Source: an uncultured Oscillospiraceae bacterium
GTDB lineage: Bacteria; Bacillota; Clostridia; Oscillospirales; Ruminococcaceae
Length of the DNA: 44,854 bases
Direction: 5' to 3'
NCBI GenBank assembly: GCA_934446455.1
Contig: CAKSEE010000018.1
Coordinates: 1-44,854 of the forward strand
The position numbers were made by a program, and so were the translations under genes. Under the pieces are notes generated by a model. That model was not told where the DNA came from. It did not search any database and worked only from the letters and a program-made list of their open reading frames with translations. Shown piece by piece: positions 8,064 to 16,891 of this stretch; position 1 is the first letter of the stretch; every line of letters begins with the position of its first letter.

Positions 8064-8696
8064 ACTCTTTTATCGCCTCACATAAACTCGAATAATCATT
8101 TTTGGCAATAGAAAATAAATAGTCATCGCTAATAAATGGATAAATAAATCTCCCATGACATCGTCTTGTGATCAGCCCCGATTCACAAGGACAAGGTAAA
8201 TGACCTTTGTATTTTCTTCGAGAAATTGCTTGAAGTAGCTTATATACTTTCGCACAATCGTTTTCATCGAAAATTTGCTGATATGTCTCTATTACACCAA
8301 CAAGATCATGCCCTCGATCACCATAGGGAAACTCCCCAAACCGTGAGAAATACTCATAAGAATAATAGTATGGTTCAACTATGTTTTTCATCCATTGCAA
8401 TAGGCTATACCCATTATAGAAGCACAAAGCTCTCCATCAGGATATCGGTGAATATATGATTTATCAATATGGTTTCCGATATCCCAGGCATCGGGTAATT
8501 CGTCATTGTTTAGAGGAATGAGGATTCGGACATCATATTCCTTATCTACAGTGAAACCATTGTAAGAGCGATTGATCGAAACTTTTCCAGAGAGAACAAT
8601 TGATGTTTTTTTATCAGTATTTTCTTCATTCAAGCCGTCATATGATGTAAGAAGATCATCAATCTGCGGTTTAATATGATTATAGTTTATTCTCAT
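8041..8696 (-). pseudogene. E2-like conjugating enzyme of short type II CBASS, split by a -1 frameshift
   Basis: In type II CBASS an E2-like protein attaches the cyclase to targets and primes it. The first part (8388-8696, ATG at 8694-8696 in an ATGA overlap with the cyclase stop) holds YDVRILIPLNNDELPDAWD and HRYPDGELC, the E2 active-site pattern with the catalytic Cys. The natural continuation, CFYNGYSLLQWMKNIVEPYY then YSYEYFSRFG and YGDRGH, lies one base back, in the frame 8041-8427. It ends with a SEC-C-like zinc motif, LPCPCESG...RRCHG. The frames join near 8427, at the catalytic Cys codon itself. A one-base deletion, a sequencing error or true frameshifting could explain it; no classical slippery heptamer is present at the junction. 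Confidence 0.72.
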
Positions 8697-9905
8697 GAGC
8701 AATGATAGGGCTTTGAAGCAGTTGAAGCATTGATAGGTGTAGCAACACGAGCCTTTCTGTATTTTTTGATAATCGGATTGTTAGGATCATAATTTGCAAA
8801 ACTATTCTCCAAGACAACACCAAATTGATTATCGTCTTTCTGAGTCAGCACTTCAAAAAGGTCATTTTTTATAGCTGTCACCCATTTAAAGAAGCTCTTA
8901 GGTATTCTCTCATCCTCGTTCCATTTATTTGCAAGATTATCATCGGGATCAGCAGGATTCGGGACAATCCATTTTCCATTTTTATAGGATAAAACTGGAG
9001 AATTATCATACCGCAAAGCATATTGTTCAAAAGTCATTTCGGTTTGGTGAATACACATTTCAAGTCTATTCAGTACATATTCCAGTAGCTCAAATACAGA
9101 ACAATTCTTCTTCCCGTAGTTAGATGCGAGTCGAGTAGCCATTGTTGTTATCAACGCAGAAATCGGCTTAATCTCGTCACCACCGGAAAGTTTGGAATAA
9201 TATGCATCTCGCTGATATTTCAAAATCTGTATAACCCTTTGTAAAGCAGAGCGTCTTACCTCATTGGGTAATTCCTCAGCAGTGGCGCTTTCAAATATAC
9301 CGCGTTCTGTATATTTTGGAGCATACATTAAAGAACGGAGCGTTAATTTCATCAAACCACTTTTTAAAGCCTTTGGGATTATTTGATATCCAACGATAGC
9401 TTTTTTCAGAATTCTGCCGTGGAATAGCAATGCTTGTATCAACGATTTGAGGAGTTAGTCCTTTTGTGAGGAGAGCTGCCTTCTCAGAATCAGAATCGCT
9501 CACCGCCGGAACTAAGTCAATCGAAAAGCTAACACCATTGATATCAGCATACTCAATAGTAAAGCATTCCTCCCATTTCACAAGCTTTCCGCCATAAGTA
9601 TCATTACCTTTCAGTGTGTCTTCAATTAGGTTTCTCAAACCACTCGGGGTGTAATCTGACTTTGTTCCAGTAACCTGACAGATACAATCAAGATCATAAC
9701 TTGGACTATCAGCCTTCTTTGCAGGACGAGTAACCGTTCCTAATGCAAATGAGCCCTGTGGATATATGGTTGCCTCAATACCATGTTCATCTAAGAACGC
9801 AGCAAGGGCTTCATATTTGCTTTGAGCATTCTTAAATTGTGTTGGCGAAATATCCAGTTTTTCAATAACTGACAGGAAATCCTTCTGACGTTCAGAAATG
9901 TTCAT
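8693..9905 (-). pseudogene. CD-NTase (CBASS nucleotide cyclase), split by a +1 frameshift
   Basis: Sensor enzyme that would make a cyclic oligonucleotide on phage infection. The first frame (9291-9905) has the nucleotidyltransferase core: PQGSFALGT (Gly51-Ser52), YDLD (Asp71, Asp73) and SIDLVP (Asp130). All metal-binding residues are present. The helical C-terminal half (LMYAPKYTERGIFES onward to PYHCS) continues in another frame to 8693. The switch is near 9330 and needs one base to be skipped. I chose the ATG at 9903-9905 (MNISERQ) because GGAAGA sits 7 nt upstream; an ATG five codons earlier has no ribosome site. First gene of the operon, directly behind a CIRCE operator. Confidence 0.78.
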
Positions 9906-9926
9906 AATAAAATCTTCCATTAGTTT

Positions 9927-9953
9927 TTAGCACTCTCGCACATTGAGTGCTAA
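9927..9953 (-). promoter_or_regulatory. CIRCE operator (HrcA-binding) in front of the CBASS operon
   Basis: TTAGCACTC, nine bases, GAGTGCTAA: an exact match to the CIRCE consensus with the canonical 9-bp gap. It lies over the predicted transcription start and 22 bp before the cyclase ATG, the standard position for HrcA repression of groE and dnaK operons. No chaperone gene is nearby. Control of CBASS by HrcA is inferred. Confidence 0.9.
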
Positions 9954-9957
9954 TTGT

Positions 9958-9986
9958 AGTATGGCATGAATCTGTGAAAATGTCAA
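9958..9986 (-). promoter_or_regulatory. Promoter of the CBASS operon
   Basis: On the minus strand TTGACA (9981-9986), a 17-bp spacer and CATACT (9958-9963). The expected start of transcription, near 9951, falls inside the CIRCE element. Confidence 0.75.
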
Positions 9987-10004
9987 GAGGTGTCAAATAA
10001 AAAG

Positions 10005-10033
10005 GACAGATACTTCATTGCGAGGTATCTGTC
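10005..10033 (-). terminator. Terminator of the restriction operon
   Basis: GACAGATAC pairs with GTATCTGTC around an 11-nt loop. On the minus strand CCTTTTTATTT follows; on the plus strand TTTTTC follows. It lies 20 nt after the helicase-protein stop and upstream of the CBASS promoter. Confidence 0.85.
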
Positions 10034-10052
10034 TTTTTCACTATACTATGAC

Positions 10053-13000
10053 TTATCCGAAAATACTATCCAACTTTGCTTCCAATGTCCCGTCCTTAGC
10101 GAGCGGCAGTGCATCACACTGGCGCAGATGATGCTTCTCGATTAGCTCTCCACCCTCAAAGCCAAGTATGAAGTGCAGGGCTATCTGATAGATGATTTCT
10201 GTCGGTGCAAGTCCGTACACTTGATTTTCAAAGATATGCTGTAACCGCTGTGTCTCGTCAGGAAATGCCTGTTTCATGCCGTCGCTGTTGAACAGCCGCT
10301 TCACGATCTCTGCTATGTACAGACCGGATTTCATATACAGGTCAGCAAAGGTCTTGCTCGGATCATCGAAACAGCCTGGATTCTCCTGCTCAAGCATATC
10401 GACCATCTGCTTCACAATACGCTTGGGTGTGAAGATCTGATTGGTCTTCTGCGGTGGGATATAGTCGAAAATATCCTCGGTATGGGTTTCATCAAAGTAA
10501 TTGCCCAGCCGTGTACGCAGTGACAGGAACTCCTTGATAGAATCATCGAATACCACAGGATCAAAGAGCTTTCCGGGGTAGTGCTTCTCCTCGCCCGTTT
10601 CTGCGTCCGTATAAGAACCGCCGTCACGCAGGAAGCGGAATTGGTCAAGCGTGATACTGGTCACTTCATAGAATACATCATCGGGGATGATCATATCGAA
10701 AGCGGAGAGTGTGGTCTCATCGTCGCCGTATGCCATCAGGAATGATGGGATCGTCCTTGCAAAGCCACGCAGATGGTCACGGACTGCCTCCTCGATGGTC
10801 TCCTTGGTACGCTCACGCTTCGTGGTCTCGACAGTCTTTACGACTTCCTCGCACAAAGTTGGCACAGTCTCCTCCAGCACATTGCTGACACGCTCCTTGA
10901 AAGCATCGGTCGCCTCCTGCACCAGTGTATCGAACTGTTCATTGACCTCGGCAGCAGTCTGCCCTGTTTCACTCAGATGTGAAAGTGCATCCTGCCGCTG
11001 TGCTTCCAGCGTTTTCTTCTGAATGGAATAATCGCCGTATTCCTGCGTCACAAGCCTGTCCGCTTTCTGTTCAAGCTGCTTTTGGAGCTTCTGTGCATCA
11101 CGCTTTTTCAGGTCAGCGCCATAGGTATCATTTGTTACCTGCATCACAGGTGCAACAAGCTCTTTGCGGAACACGTCCTGCAAATGGGATATCTGCTGAT
11201 CTTCTGTCGATTCAGGGGCGGCAAATATCTCCTTGGTCTTGCGCTCCAGCGTTTCGGAAATATCGCTGTATATCTTGTCTCCAAATACGTCCTGTGCTGT
11301 ACCGATAACAAATTCGTCCGAAAGCTCCACTTCACCCTCATCATTGACGGACAGGTCTTCCCTTGTTTCAGGAGATACATCTACCAGATCTCCCTCCGGT
11401 GCATTGGGTAGTGAACTGATAATATCAATGACCTCCGGTGGTGCATTGAAGATATTGGCGATATTCTGGAACAGGAAATTCGACATAAATCCACGGCGGA
11501 CGACTTCCAAAGATCGTATCTTTCTCGGAATGGACAGCACCTTTTCAGCGTCCAGCCCGATCATCTCGCCGTTTTCGTCCTCTCCGATGACCGGGAAGAA
11601 ATTGAGCAGTTCACGGACATTCTGCTTTCGCTGGTCGCTGTCGCCTTTGCCGCCGGAAGTACCGCAGGACAGGTCATTTGCAAATTCCTCAAAGATGATC
11701 AGCGTTCTTGCCGGATCGAAGTCAAATACATAGGCGTTCTTCTTCACATGAAGCGTGCCGTTCTCCTGATAGCGCCACGGGTTCTGACTGCGGAAAGCCG
11801 CCTGCATATAAAGCGCCGGAGACTTGATATTGGATAGCATCAGCACAGCCGTCCACTCCGGAACGGTGATACCCGTGGTCAACTGTCCGACAGACAGCGT
11901 GATCGTCTTATCGTTGTGGTCGATGGCATCACGCACCTTGTCGTATGCCTTTTTAGTCTCCTCTTCCTCGGAGAGTTTGCCGTCACCGGCAGCAAGTACA
12001 ATCTCGTAGTCTCCGAATACAAGGTGTGCCTTTAGCTTTTTCGCCAGAGCCTTTGCACTGTCTACACGATTCAGCAACCAGAAAGTATGTTTAAGCTCCG
12101 CACGGAGTTCAGGTGTGGAGAACGGGAATTTCTCCTGCGTGGTCAGTGCATCAAGGAAACGGTCAACCGACTCCTCATACACAAAATCACCGTTCGCCTT
12201 GACAGAGAAGAACAGATTCAGGTCGAAAGCATACTCCTCCGTTTCGCCCTCGATCTCAATACCCTGCTGCAACTCCTCACGAATGATCTCGGACATCTGA
12301 TAGGTGAACAGATTGAGCTGCGGCAGGTTCTCATAAGGGTTATTGCGCTCCGCATCGTTCCAGCCCGCCTTTGCTTTCTGTTCGTCGGCATACGTCCAGT
12401 TATAGATCGCATCGGACGGGAATTTGTCATTTGCCAGCGCCTTGAACGGAGTACCCGACAGGTGCAGAGTGTGATTACGCTTGATCTGATGAAACGCCAC
12501 ATCGGTCTTGGAAGTATCAACGCCCTCATGCGCTTCATCAATGACGAGAAGTTCCCACTTCATATTGATAAGCTCTTTCAGCTTGTCGTACTGACCGCCG
12601 AAATACAGAGAGCCTTTCAGGTCTTGCAGGCTGACAAATTCGATGCAGTCCGCCAATTCTTTAGTCAGGCTTTCCGTGTACTCATCACGGGACATCACGA
12701 ACGGCTTGCCTTTCAGTGCAGAGACTTCGCTCACGAAACGGAACCCCGACTCCGTGCCGATAAACTTGACAAAATCCTCATACCACGAATTTGCGATAGC
12801 GGGGCGGTTCGTCACGATCAGGATATTGCAGGCATAGTCGCCCTTGGTCGCCTGCAAGCGCTTGCAGAGGTCGTATGTCGCCAGCGTCTTGCCGAAACGG
12901 GGCTTTGCATTCCAGAGAAATTCGCCCTTTTCGTGGCTTTGAAAATAGTCAAAGGTCTGCGAAACTGCCTGCTCCTGCTCGGCACGGAGTTCATAGGCGA

Positions 13001-13388
13001 TCGTTCCGACCGTATCCAAAACGCCCTTGGTACGGCGGAATTTCGAGTACAGCGTGAAAGACTCATCGCCGCTAATGCGGAACCACTCAGGCTGTTTCTT
13101 GTCGCCGTTCATCGGCTTCATGCGCTCAACACTCTGCTTTTTGAGATAGGCGTGGAAATCGCTGTCACGGAAATACGTCCTGCCGTCGGCAAAAACAGCA
13201 ACATCGCTCCATTCGGTGCGGTGCGGGATATGCGCTGTCTGTAACTGCTGACGAATGCGGTCTTCCACATCGTCCTGCTCGGTGTAGCCGATCTTCACCC
13301 ACCCGTCATGGTCGGAGATCGTGGGAGTGGTATAGCAATAACAGCGCGGCATAGCCGTTCTGGTGGTCTGAATGTTGATGTTAGCCAC
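10053..13388 (-). CDS. GIY-YIG nuclease/SF2 helicase restriction protein with partial methylase-like C-terminus
   Basis: Predicted DNA-translocating restriction subunit of 1111 residues. Residues about 15-75 look like a GIY-YIG (T5orf172-type) nuclease: CYCYTTPT, then GWVKIGYT, then an Arg-rich helix. A DEAD/DEAH helicase follows: Walker A AKPRFGKT (161-168), DEAH (284-287), SGTP (311-314), and QAAFRSQNPW as motif VI. A long charged coiled-coil-like stretch (about 740-870) comes next. The last ~130 residues start NQIFTPKRIVKQM, as an N6-adenine methylase does. However, the SAM motif is replaced by DLYMKSG, and NPPY is missing. The GTG start at 13388 follows the methylase stop with no gap, and GGAG lies inside the methylase end. 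Confidence 0.82.
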   Translation of the reverse strand: MANINIQTTRTAMPRCYCYTTPTISDHDGWVKIGYTEQDDVEDRIRQQLQTAHIPHRTEWSDVAVFADGRTYFRDSDFHAYLKKQSVERMKPMNGDKKQPEWFRISGDESFTLYSKFRRTKGVLDTVGTIAYELRAEQEQAVSQTFDYFQSHEKGEFLWNAKPRFGKTLATYDLCKRLQATKGDYACNILIVTNRPAIANSWYEDFVKFIGTESGFRFVSEVSALKGKPFVMSRDEYTESLTKELADCIEFVSLQDLKGSLYFGGQYDKLKELINMKWELLVIDEAHEGVDTSKTDVAFHQIKRNHTLHLSGTPFKALANDKFPSDAIYNWTYADEQKAKAGWNDAERNNPYENLPQLNLFTYQMSEIIREELQQGIEIEGETEEYAFDLNLFFSVKANGDFVYEESVDRFLDALTTQEKFPFSTPELRAELKHTFWLLNRVDSAKALAKKLKAHLVFGDYEIVLAAGDGKLSEEEETKKAYDKVRDAIDHNDKTITLSVGQLTTGITVPEWTAVLMLSNIKSPALYMQAAFRSQNPWRYQENGTLHVKKNAYVFDFDPARTLIIFEEFANDLSCGTSGGKGDSDQRKQNVRELLNFFPVIGEDENGEMIGLDAEKVLSIPRKIRSLEVVRRGFMSNFLFQNIANIFNAPPEVIDIISSLPNAPEGDLVDVSPETREDLSVNDEGEVELSDEFVIGTAQDVFGDKIYSDISETLERKTKEIFAAPESTEDQQISHLQDVFRKELVAPVMQVTNDTYGADLKKRDAQKLQKQLEQKADRLVTQEYGDYSIQKKTLEAQRQDALSHLSETGQTAAEVNEQFDTLVQEATDAFKERVSNVLEETVPTLCEEVVKTVETTKRERTKETIEEAVRDHLRGFARTIPSFLMAYGDDETTLSAFDMIIPDDVFYEVTSITLDQFRFLRDGGSYTDAETGEEKHYPGKLFDPVVFDDSIKEFLSLRTRLGNYFDETHTEDIFDYIPPQKTNQIFTPKRIVKQMVDMLEQENPGCFDDPSKTFADLYMKSGLYIAEIVKRLFNSDGMKQAFPDETQRLQHIFENQVYGLAPTEIIYQIALHFILGFEGGELIEKHHLRQCDALPLAKDGTLEAKLDSIFG

Positions 13389-15362
13389 TTATTCCATCTC
13401 CTTTACATGGGTTTCGATGAATTTTATTTCGTCGGGCGTCAAGCCGTATTTTTTGTAGAGCTGCCGGTCGATTTCTGCGATTGATTTGCTCCAGTCAATG
13501 TCGCTGGTGGAGGTGAAGTCTTGGAGGGGGACGTATTTCCATGTGCTTGGAGGATTGATTTGTGTAATTTTTAAAATTCCCCACAATGCACGAACAAATT
13601 TTGTGCTAATATACTTTAAACATGACTCTGCATTTTCTTTGGTTTCAAATGTGCCTATACTCATGAACGTTTCAGTGTGTGCAAGAAAAGGTTCTGCAAT
13701 TAAAGGATTGGATATTACTTCTCCAAGCTCTCCACTTCCATTGGCTTGTGAAATCAACACCTTCCATTTTTCAAAATCTGCTGGATTATTAACATAATCA
13801 CGTTTAATCCATTTGTACACTCGTTTGCTTGATTCACGCCCTATAATTTGTATATATTGACCATCATTTTGTCTAGTATCACAAAAAATCTGAGGTAGTC
13901 TATCAAAAATATTTGAGGACATATCATAAAGATGACCATTACTAAGCATAGCTAATGCTTCTGGGTGTTCCTCATGCATTTTAGGAGTTAGACGGTATGC
14001 TGTACGGCTAAATACAATCTTTTGAAAACTCTCAAAATTTCCATATTTTAACACATTATTTTTAATGCTATTCAATTCCTCATATGGAGAAAATACTTCT
14101 ATAGGGGCATATTGACTTTGGCTGTCTCTGTAACTTACACAAACACCGCCTTTGATGTCTGTGTTACTGAATACTTTATTGCTGTCCTGTTCAAAATACA
14201 GCACCTTGAAATGTTCGTCATTCAGCCGTTCTAAATTCCATTTTTTGGGGGTACTGCCTGCGTTAAATAAAAATCTTGCAGGGGTAATAAGTTCAACTTT
14301 ATCCGCAACAGTATATGCCGCATCCATAAAGAAATGATAGATAGGCGGTGCATAATTTTTCAAAGATTTAACAGTATCGTCTGAAGTTTGTTCCTCCTGA
14401 TACGGCGGATTGCCAATCACAAAATCAAATTTCATACCTTTACCTCTTTTCTTCAAATCTTTAAACAGTTTGGAAGTATCTGCTCGCCAGTCATATATTT
14501 TGCAGTAGACGATCTCATCGTCCGCTGTTTCTTCTTCATCATCAAATAGTGACATCTGCACGACCTCATCGGACGGGATACTATAGGGCGGTGTGTCGTT
14601 CAAGCCGTCCATCTGCCAGAAATTCCAGCAGATCACATTCAGGAACTTTTCAAGCTCCTTACGTGTCGCTTGCCTGTGCCATTTCGCTTCGATGTAGTCC
14701 GCCAGCGTATACAGCAGGTTCATGCGTGCGATCAGCAGGTTGTCCCCCTGATACTCATAGCCGTACACGCTCTGAAATGCCCGGAACGCCCATTTGAACC
14801 ACTCCGCTTCATCGGCGGCGTTCTCGTTCACGATACGCAGCTTGCGGTCAAGGATACCGATGCGCCGTTCGATCGGAATGATCTCACCTGTCGATGTGTC
14901 GTAGCGTGAAACGATGTAGGGCGCTTCACCGCAGGTGATCTCCAGCCGACGGGAATCCACATACTGCTTCCAGTCTTTTCCCTCCGGGAATGTGACCGGC
15001 TCGGTGCTGACCGTCCACTCCTGTCCGTCCTGATGATTGAACACATCGGCACGCCCGAACCACTCCGCATCGCAGTGGTTATTCATCTGATTGACGATCC
15101 ACGCAGGCGTGAAGACCTCGGCACGTTTTCGTGTGCGCTCCGTCTGCTCCGCTGCCGCCTTGTATACTCTCGGCTGAATATCGCAGGAATCAAACCCCAG
15201 CAGCACGCCCTCAGTCATCTGCGAATCATCTCTGTATCCGGCACCGTAGCCAGCATAACTGTCCGATGCGAACAATATATTTTTCCGTGTGGTCTTATCC
15301 TGCAGCAGACGCCCTACCAGCCCTCTGATCGGATAAGCATCCAGTTTTATCAGTTCTTCCAA
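13389..15362 (-). CDS. Eco57I-type adenine methyltransferase of the restriction system
   Basis: Predicted N6-adenine DNA methyltransferase and specificity protein. It has about 657 residues. RAEVFTPAWIVNQM near residue 85 (motif X) is followed by LEITCGEAPYIVSRYD, a motif-I variant typical of this family, then GYEYQGDNLLIARMN, then the catalytic NPPY motif (about 318-321). A variable C-terminal half follows that probably recognises DNA. The start is uncertain: GTG at 15377 has no ribosome site, while TTG at 15360-15362 has GAGGAG 7 nt before it, so I use the TTG. First gene of a two-gene operon with the helicase protein. An inverted repeat at 15457 and a tyrosine recombinase lie immediately upstream. 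Confidence 0.83.
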   Translation of the reverse strand: MEELIKLDAYPIRGLVGRLLQDKTTRKNILFASDSYAGYGAGYRDDSQMTEGVLLGFDSCDIQPRVYKAAAEQTERTRKRAEVFTPAWIVNQMNNHCDAEWFGRADVFNHQDGQEWTVSTEPVTFPEGKDWKQYVDSRRLEITCGEAPYIVSRYDTSTGEIIPIERRIGILDRKLRIVNENAADEAEWFKWAFRAFQSVYGYEYQGDNLLIARMNLLYTLADYIEAKWHRQATRKELEKFLNVICWNFWQMDGLNDTPPYSIPSDEVVQMSLFDDEEETADDEIVYCKIYDWRADTSKLFKDLKKRGKGMKFDFVIGNPPYQEEQTSDDTVKSLKNYAPPIYHFFMDAAYTVADKVELITPARFLFNAGSTPKKWNLERLNDEHFKVLYFEQDSNKVFSNTDIKGGVCVSYRDSQSQYAPIEVFSPYEELNSIKNNVLKYGNFESFQKIVFSRTAYRLTPKMHEEHPEALAMLSNGHLYDMSSNIFDRLPQIFCDTRQNDGQYIQIIGRESSKRVYKWIKRDYVNNPADFEKWKVLISQANGSGELGEVISNPLIAEPFLAHTETFMSIGTFETKENAESCLKYISTKFVRALWGILKITQINPPSTWKYVPLQDFTSTSDIDWSKSIAEIDRQLYKKYGLTPDEIKFIETHVKEME

Positions 15363-15456
15363 AGGAACACTCCTCACTTGGCTAAACCGGGAGTTATGCC
15401 TGCATACCTAATAAATGCGGTGTTATACTATGTAAAGTATCTGGAGAGAAGATAGT

Positions 15457-15473
15457 TTTCTCGAAATAGATAC
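15457..15473 (+). repeat. Left 17-bp inverted repeat around the recombinase
   Basis: TTTCTCGAAATAGATAC; its exact reverse complement lies at 16807-16823. The pair encloses the recombinase gene and a promoter. This copy lies 95 bp before the methylase start. Probable recombination site of the adjacent tyrosine recombinase. Confidence 0.8.
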
Positions 15474-15546
15474 ATTCAGGATAATGCTCACAAAACAGCG
15501 TAAAATCGTCACTATTCAATTTTCAAGATGCTGTTCTGACACCAAT

Positions 15547-16635
15547 TTACAACTGCATACACATATTCATCAGCCTGCGTTCATAGGTGCGGTCAGGGTG
15601 GATATATCTGTTGAGTGTCAGGGTAACGCCGCTATGACCGAGGACGGCGGACAGGGCTTTGACGTTGAATCCCTTCTCTGCGGAATTGGTCGCAAAAGTG
15701 TGGCGGAGCTTGTGATAATTGTGGCTTTCTACCTCCGCCGATTGCAGTATCTTCTTGTAGCGGTACTGCATCGTGCGAGGTTCGACGGGCTTGTCCGCAC
15801 CCGATAAGATGAAATGATCGGCTTCATCACGGAACATTTCAAAATACTTCATGAGCATATCGGGGATGGCAATCTCTCTGAATGATGTTGCAGACTTCGG
15901 AGCGGAGATCACGATCTTTGTCTTCCTGTTGCCATTGGCGGAACTGATACGCTGAACAGTCCTGTGGATATGCAGTATCTTGTTCTGAAAATCCACATCT
16001 TCCCATTTCAGACCACAAAGCTCACCAATACGCAGTCCCATAAAAAGCGACAGCAGGATACCGAAAGCAGTCAGCGACATATTGGCTTTCAGATAAGAAA
16101 CGAGCTTTTTCTGCTCTGTATCGCTGATCTTCTCGACCTGATTTCTTTCGGCTTTAGGAAGAACGACATTTTTCAGGGAAAGCCTGAACCCATATTCCTC
16201 CTGTGCATATTTCAGCATCGTTTTGAAAACAGTAAATATATCCCTCACATAGCTTGCAGATAAGCCGTCTGCGAGCTTTTTGTTTATAAAGGCATTGATC
16301 CTGCCTGCGGTCAGGTCGGCACATGGAATATCGCCAAATTCAGGCAGAATGTGTTTTTCAAACTTGTTCTGGTAGTTGGCAAGCGTAGATTCCTTGACAC
16401 GGTTTACCACAGCATTCAGCCATTCCCGATACACCTTGTTGACTGTGATATATCTGCCCGAAAGATAGCGTGTGGCAATCTCACGTCCTATCAGAACCTT
16501 GCTTTCGGCTTCTTCGTAGGTCTTGCCGTAGACATAATGATATTGTGCCTTGCCTCTGATGTCATAGTCCATGATAAACTTCCCGACATACCGCCCGTCT
16601 TTACGCTTTGTAATAGTTATACCTGTTTTCTCCAT
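15547..16635 (-). CDS. Tyrosine recombinase/phage-type integrase
   Basis: Site-specific DNA recombinase of 362 residues. An N-terminal AP2-like arm-binding segment (TITKRKDGRYVGKFIMDYD) is followed by a SAM-like core-binding domain (about 60-165) and a catalytic domain. The visible catalytic set is Arg in GLRIGELCGLKW, His and Arg in HKLRHTFA, His in LGHSG and the nucleophile Tyr in LNRYIHP, so all are intact. It sits between perfect 17-bp inverted repeats, directly upstream of the restriction operon and on the same strand. It could be an island integrase. The flanking repeats and the promoter between them favour a role as an invertase for the local switch. Confidence 0.9.
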   Translation of the reverse strand: MEKTGITITKRKDGRYVGKFIMDYDIRGKAQYHYVYGKTYEEAESKVLIGREIATRYLSGRYITVNKVYREWLNAVVNRVKESTLANYQNKFEKHILPEFGDIPCADLTAGRINAFINKKLADGLSASYVRDIFTVFKTMLKYAQEEYGFRLSLKNVVLPKAERNQVEKISDTEQKKLVSYLKANMSLTAFGILLSLFMGLRIGELCGLKWEDVDFQNKILHIHRTVQRISSANGNRKTKIVISAPKSATSFREIAIPDMLMKYFEMFRDEADHFILSGADKPVEPRTMQYRYKKILQSAEVESHNYHKLRHTFATNSAEKGFNVKALSAVLGHSGVTLTLNRYIHPDRTYERRLMNMCMQL

Positions 16636-16723
16636 TCAGTAGCCCTCCAACGCCCTCAGAATAGCAATCTGCACATCTGAGTCAGTCCTCTTGTATACAA
16701 ACCGCCGATTTTCAGCATTATAC

Positions 16724-16752
16724 TTGAAATTTTAAGTGAAATCTTGTATAAT
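16724..16752 (+). promoter_or_regulatory. Promoter inside the invertible segment, now pointing away from the restriction genes
   Basis: TTGAAA (16724-16729), 17 bp, TATAAT (16747-16752) on the plus strand. Here it fires to the right into two hairpins. If the segment between the 17-bp repeats flipped, it would map to about 15528-15556 on the minus strand, aimed at the methylase start. Half-sites TTGAAATT (16724-16731) and AATTTCAA (16750-16757) form a candidate operator over it. A divergent TATAAT for the recombinase lies at 16717-16722 on the minus strand. Confidence 0.65.
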
Positions 16753-16806
16753 TTCAATAAGGGGTAGTATGCCATCTGCCATTGAATTATTGCGGATTTC
16801 GTAAAA

Positions 16807-16823
16807 GTATCTATTTCGAGAAA
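16807..16823 (-). repeat. Right 17-bp inverted repeat around the recombinase
   Basis: Reverse complement of the copy at 15457-15473, a perfect 17 of 17 match. The sequences outside the repeat are unrelated. Confidence 0.8.
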
Positions 16824-16849
16824 TCGGCTTTTTGTATTATAGAGCACCT

Positions 16850-16877
16850 GCGCGCAGTTCTTGCGCTGTATGCGCGC
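16850..16877. other. GC-rich hairpin downstream of the right inverted repeat
   Basis: GCGCGCA pairs with TGCGCGC around a 14-nt loop. It sits between the right 17-bp repeat and the terminator at 16892. There is no T-run, so termination is doubtful. It may be part of a stacked insulator or a recombinase accessory site. Confidence 0.35.
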
Positions 16878-16891
16878 TGAATATGTGAAAA

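Noticed and set aside
12087..13244. 385-residue plus-strand frame within the helicase gene
   Set aside because: Antisense to well-conserved helicase motifs and without any recognisable domain.
15457..16823. 17-bp repeats as attL/attR of an integrated element
   Set aside because: att sites of an integrated element would be direct repeats; these are inverted and close around the recombinase, which fits inversion better.
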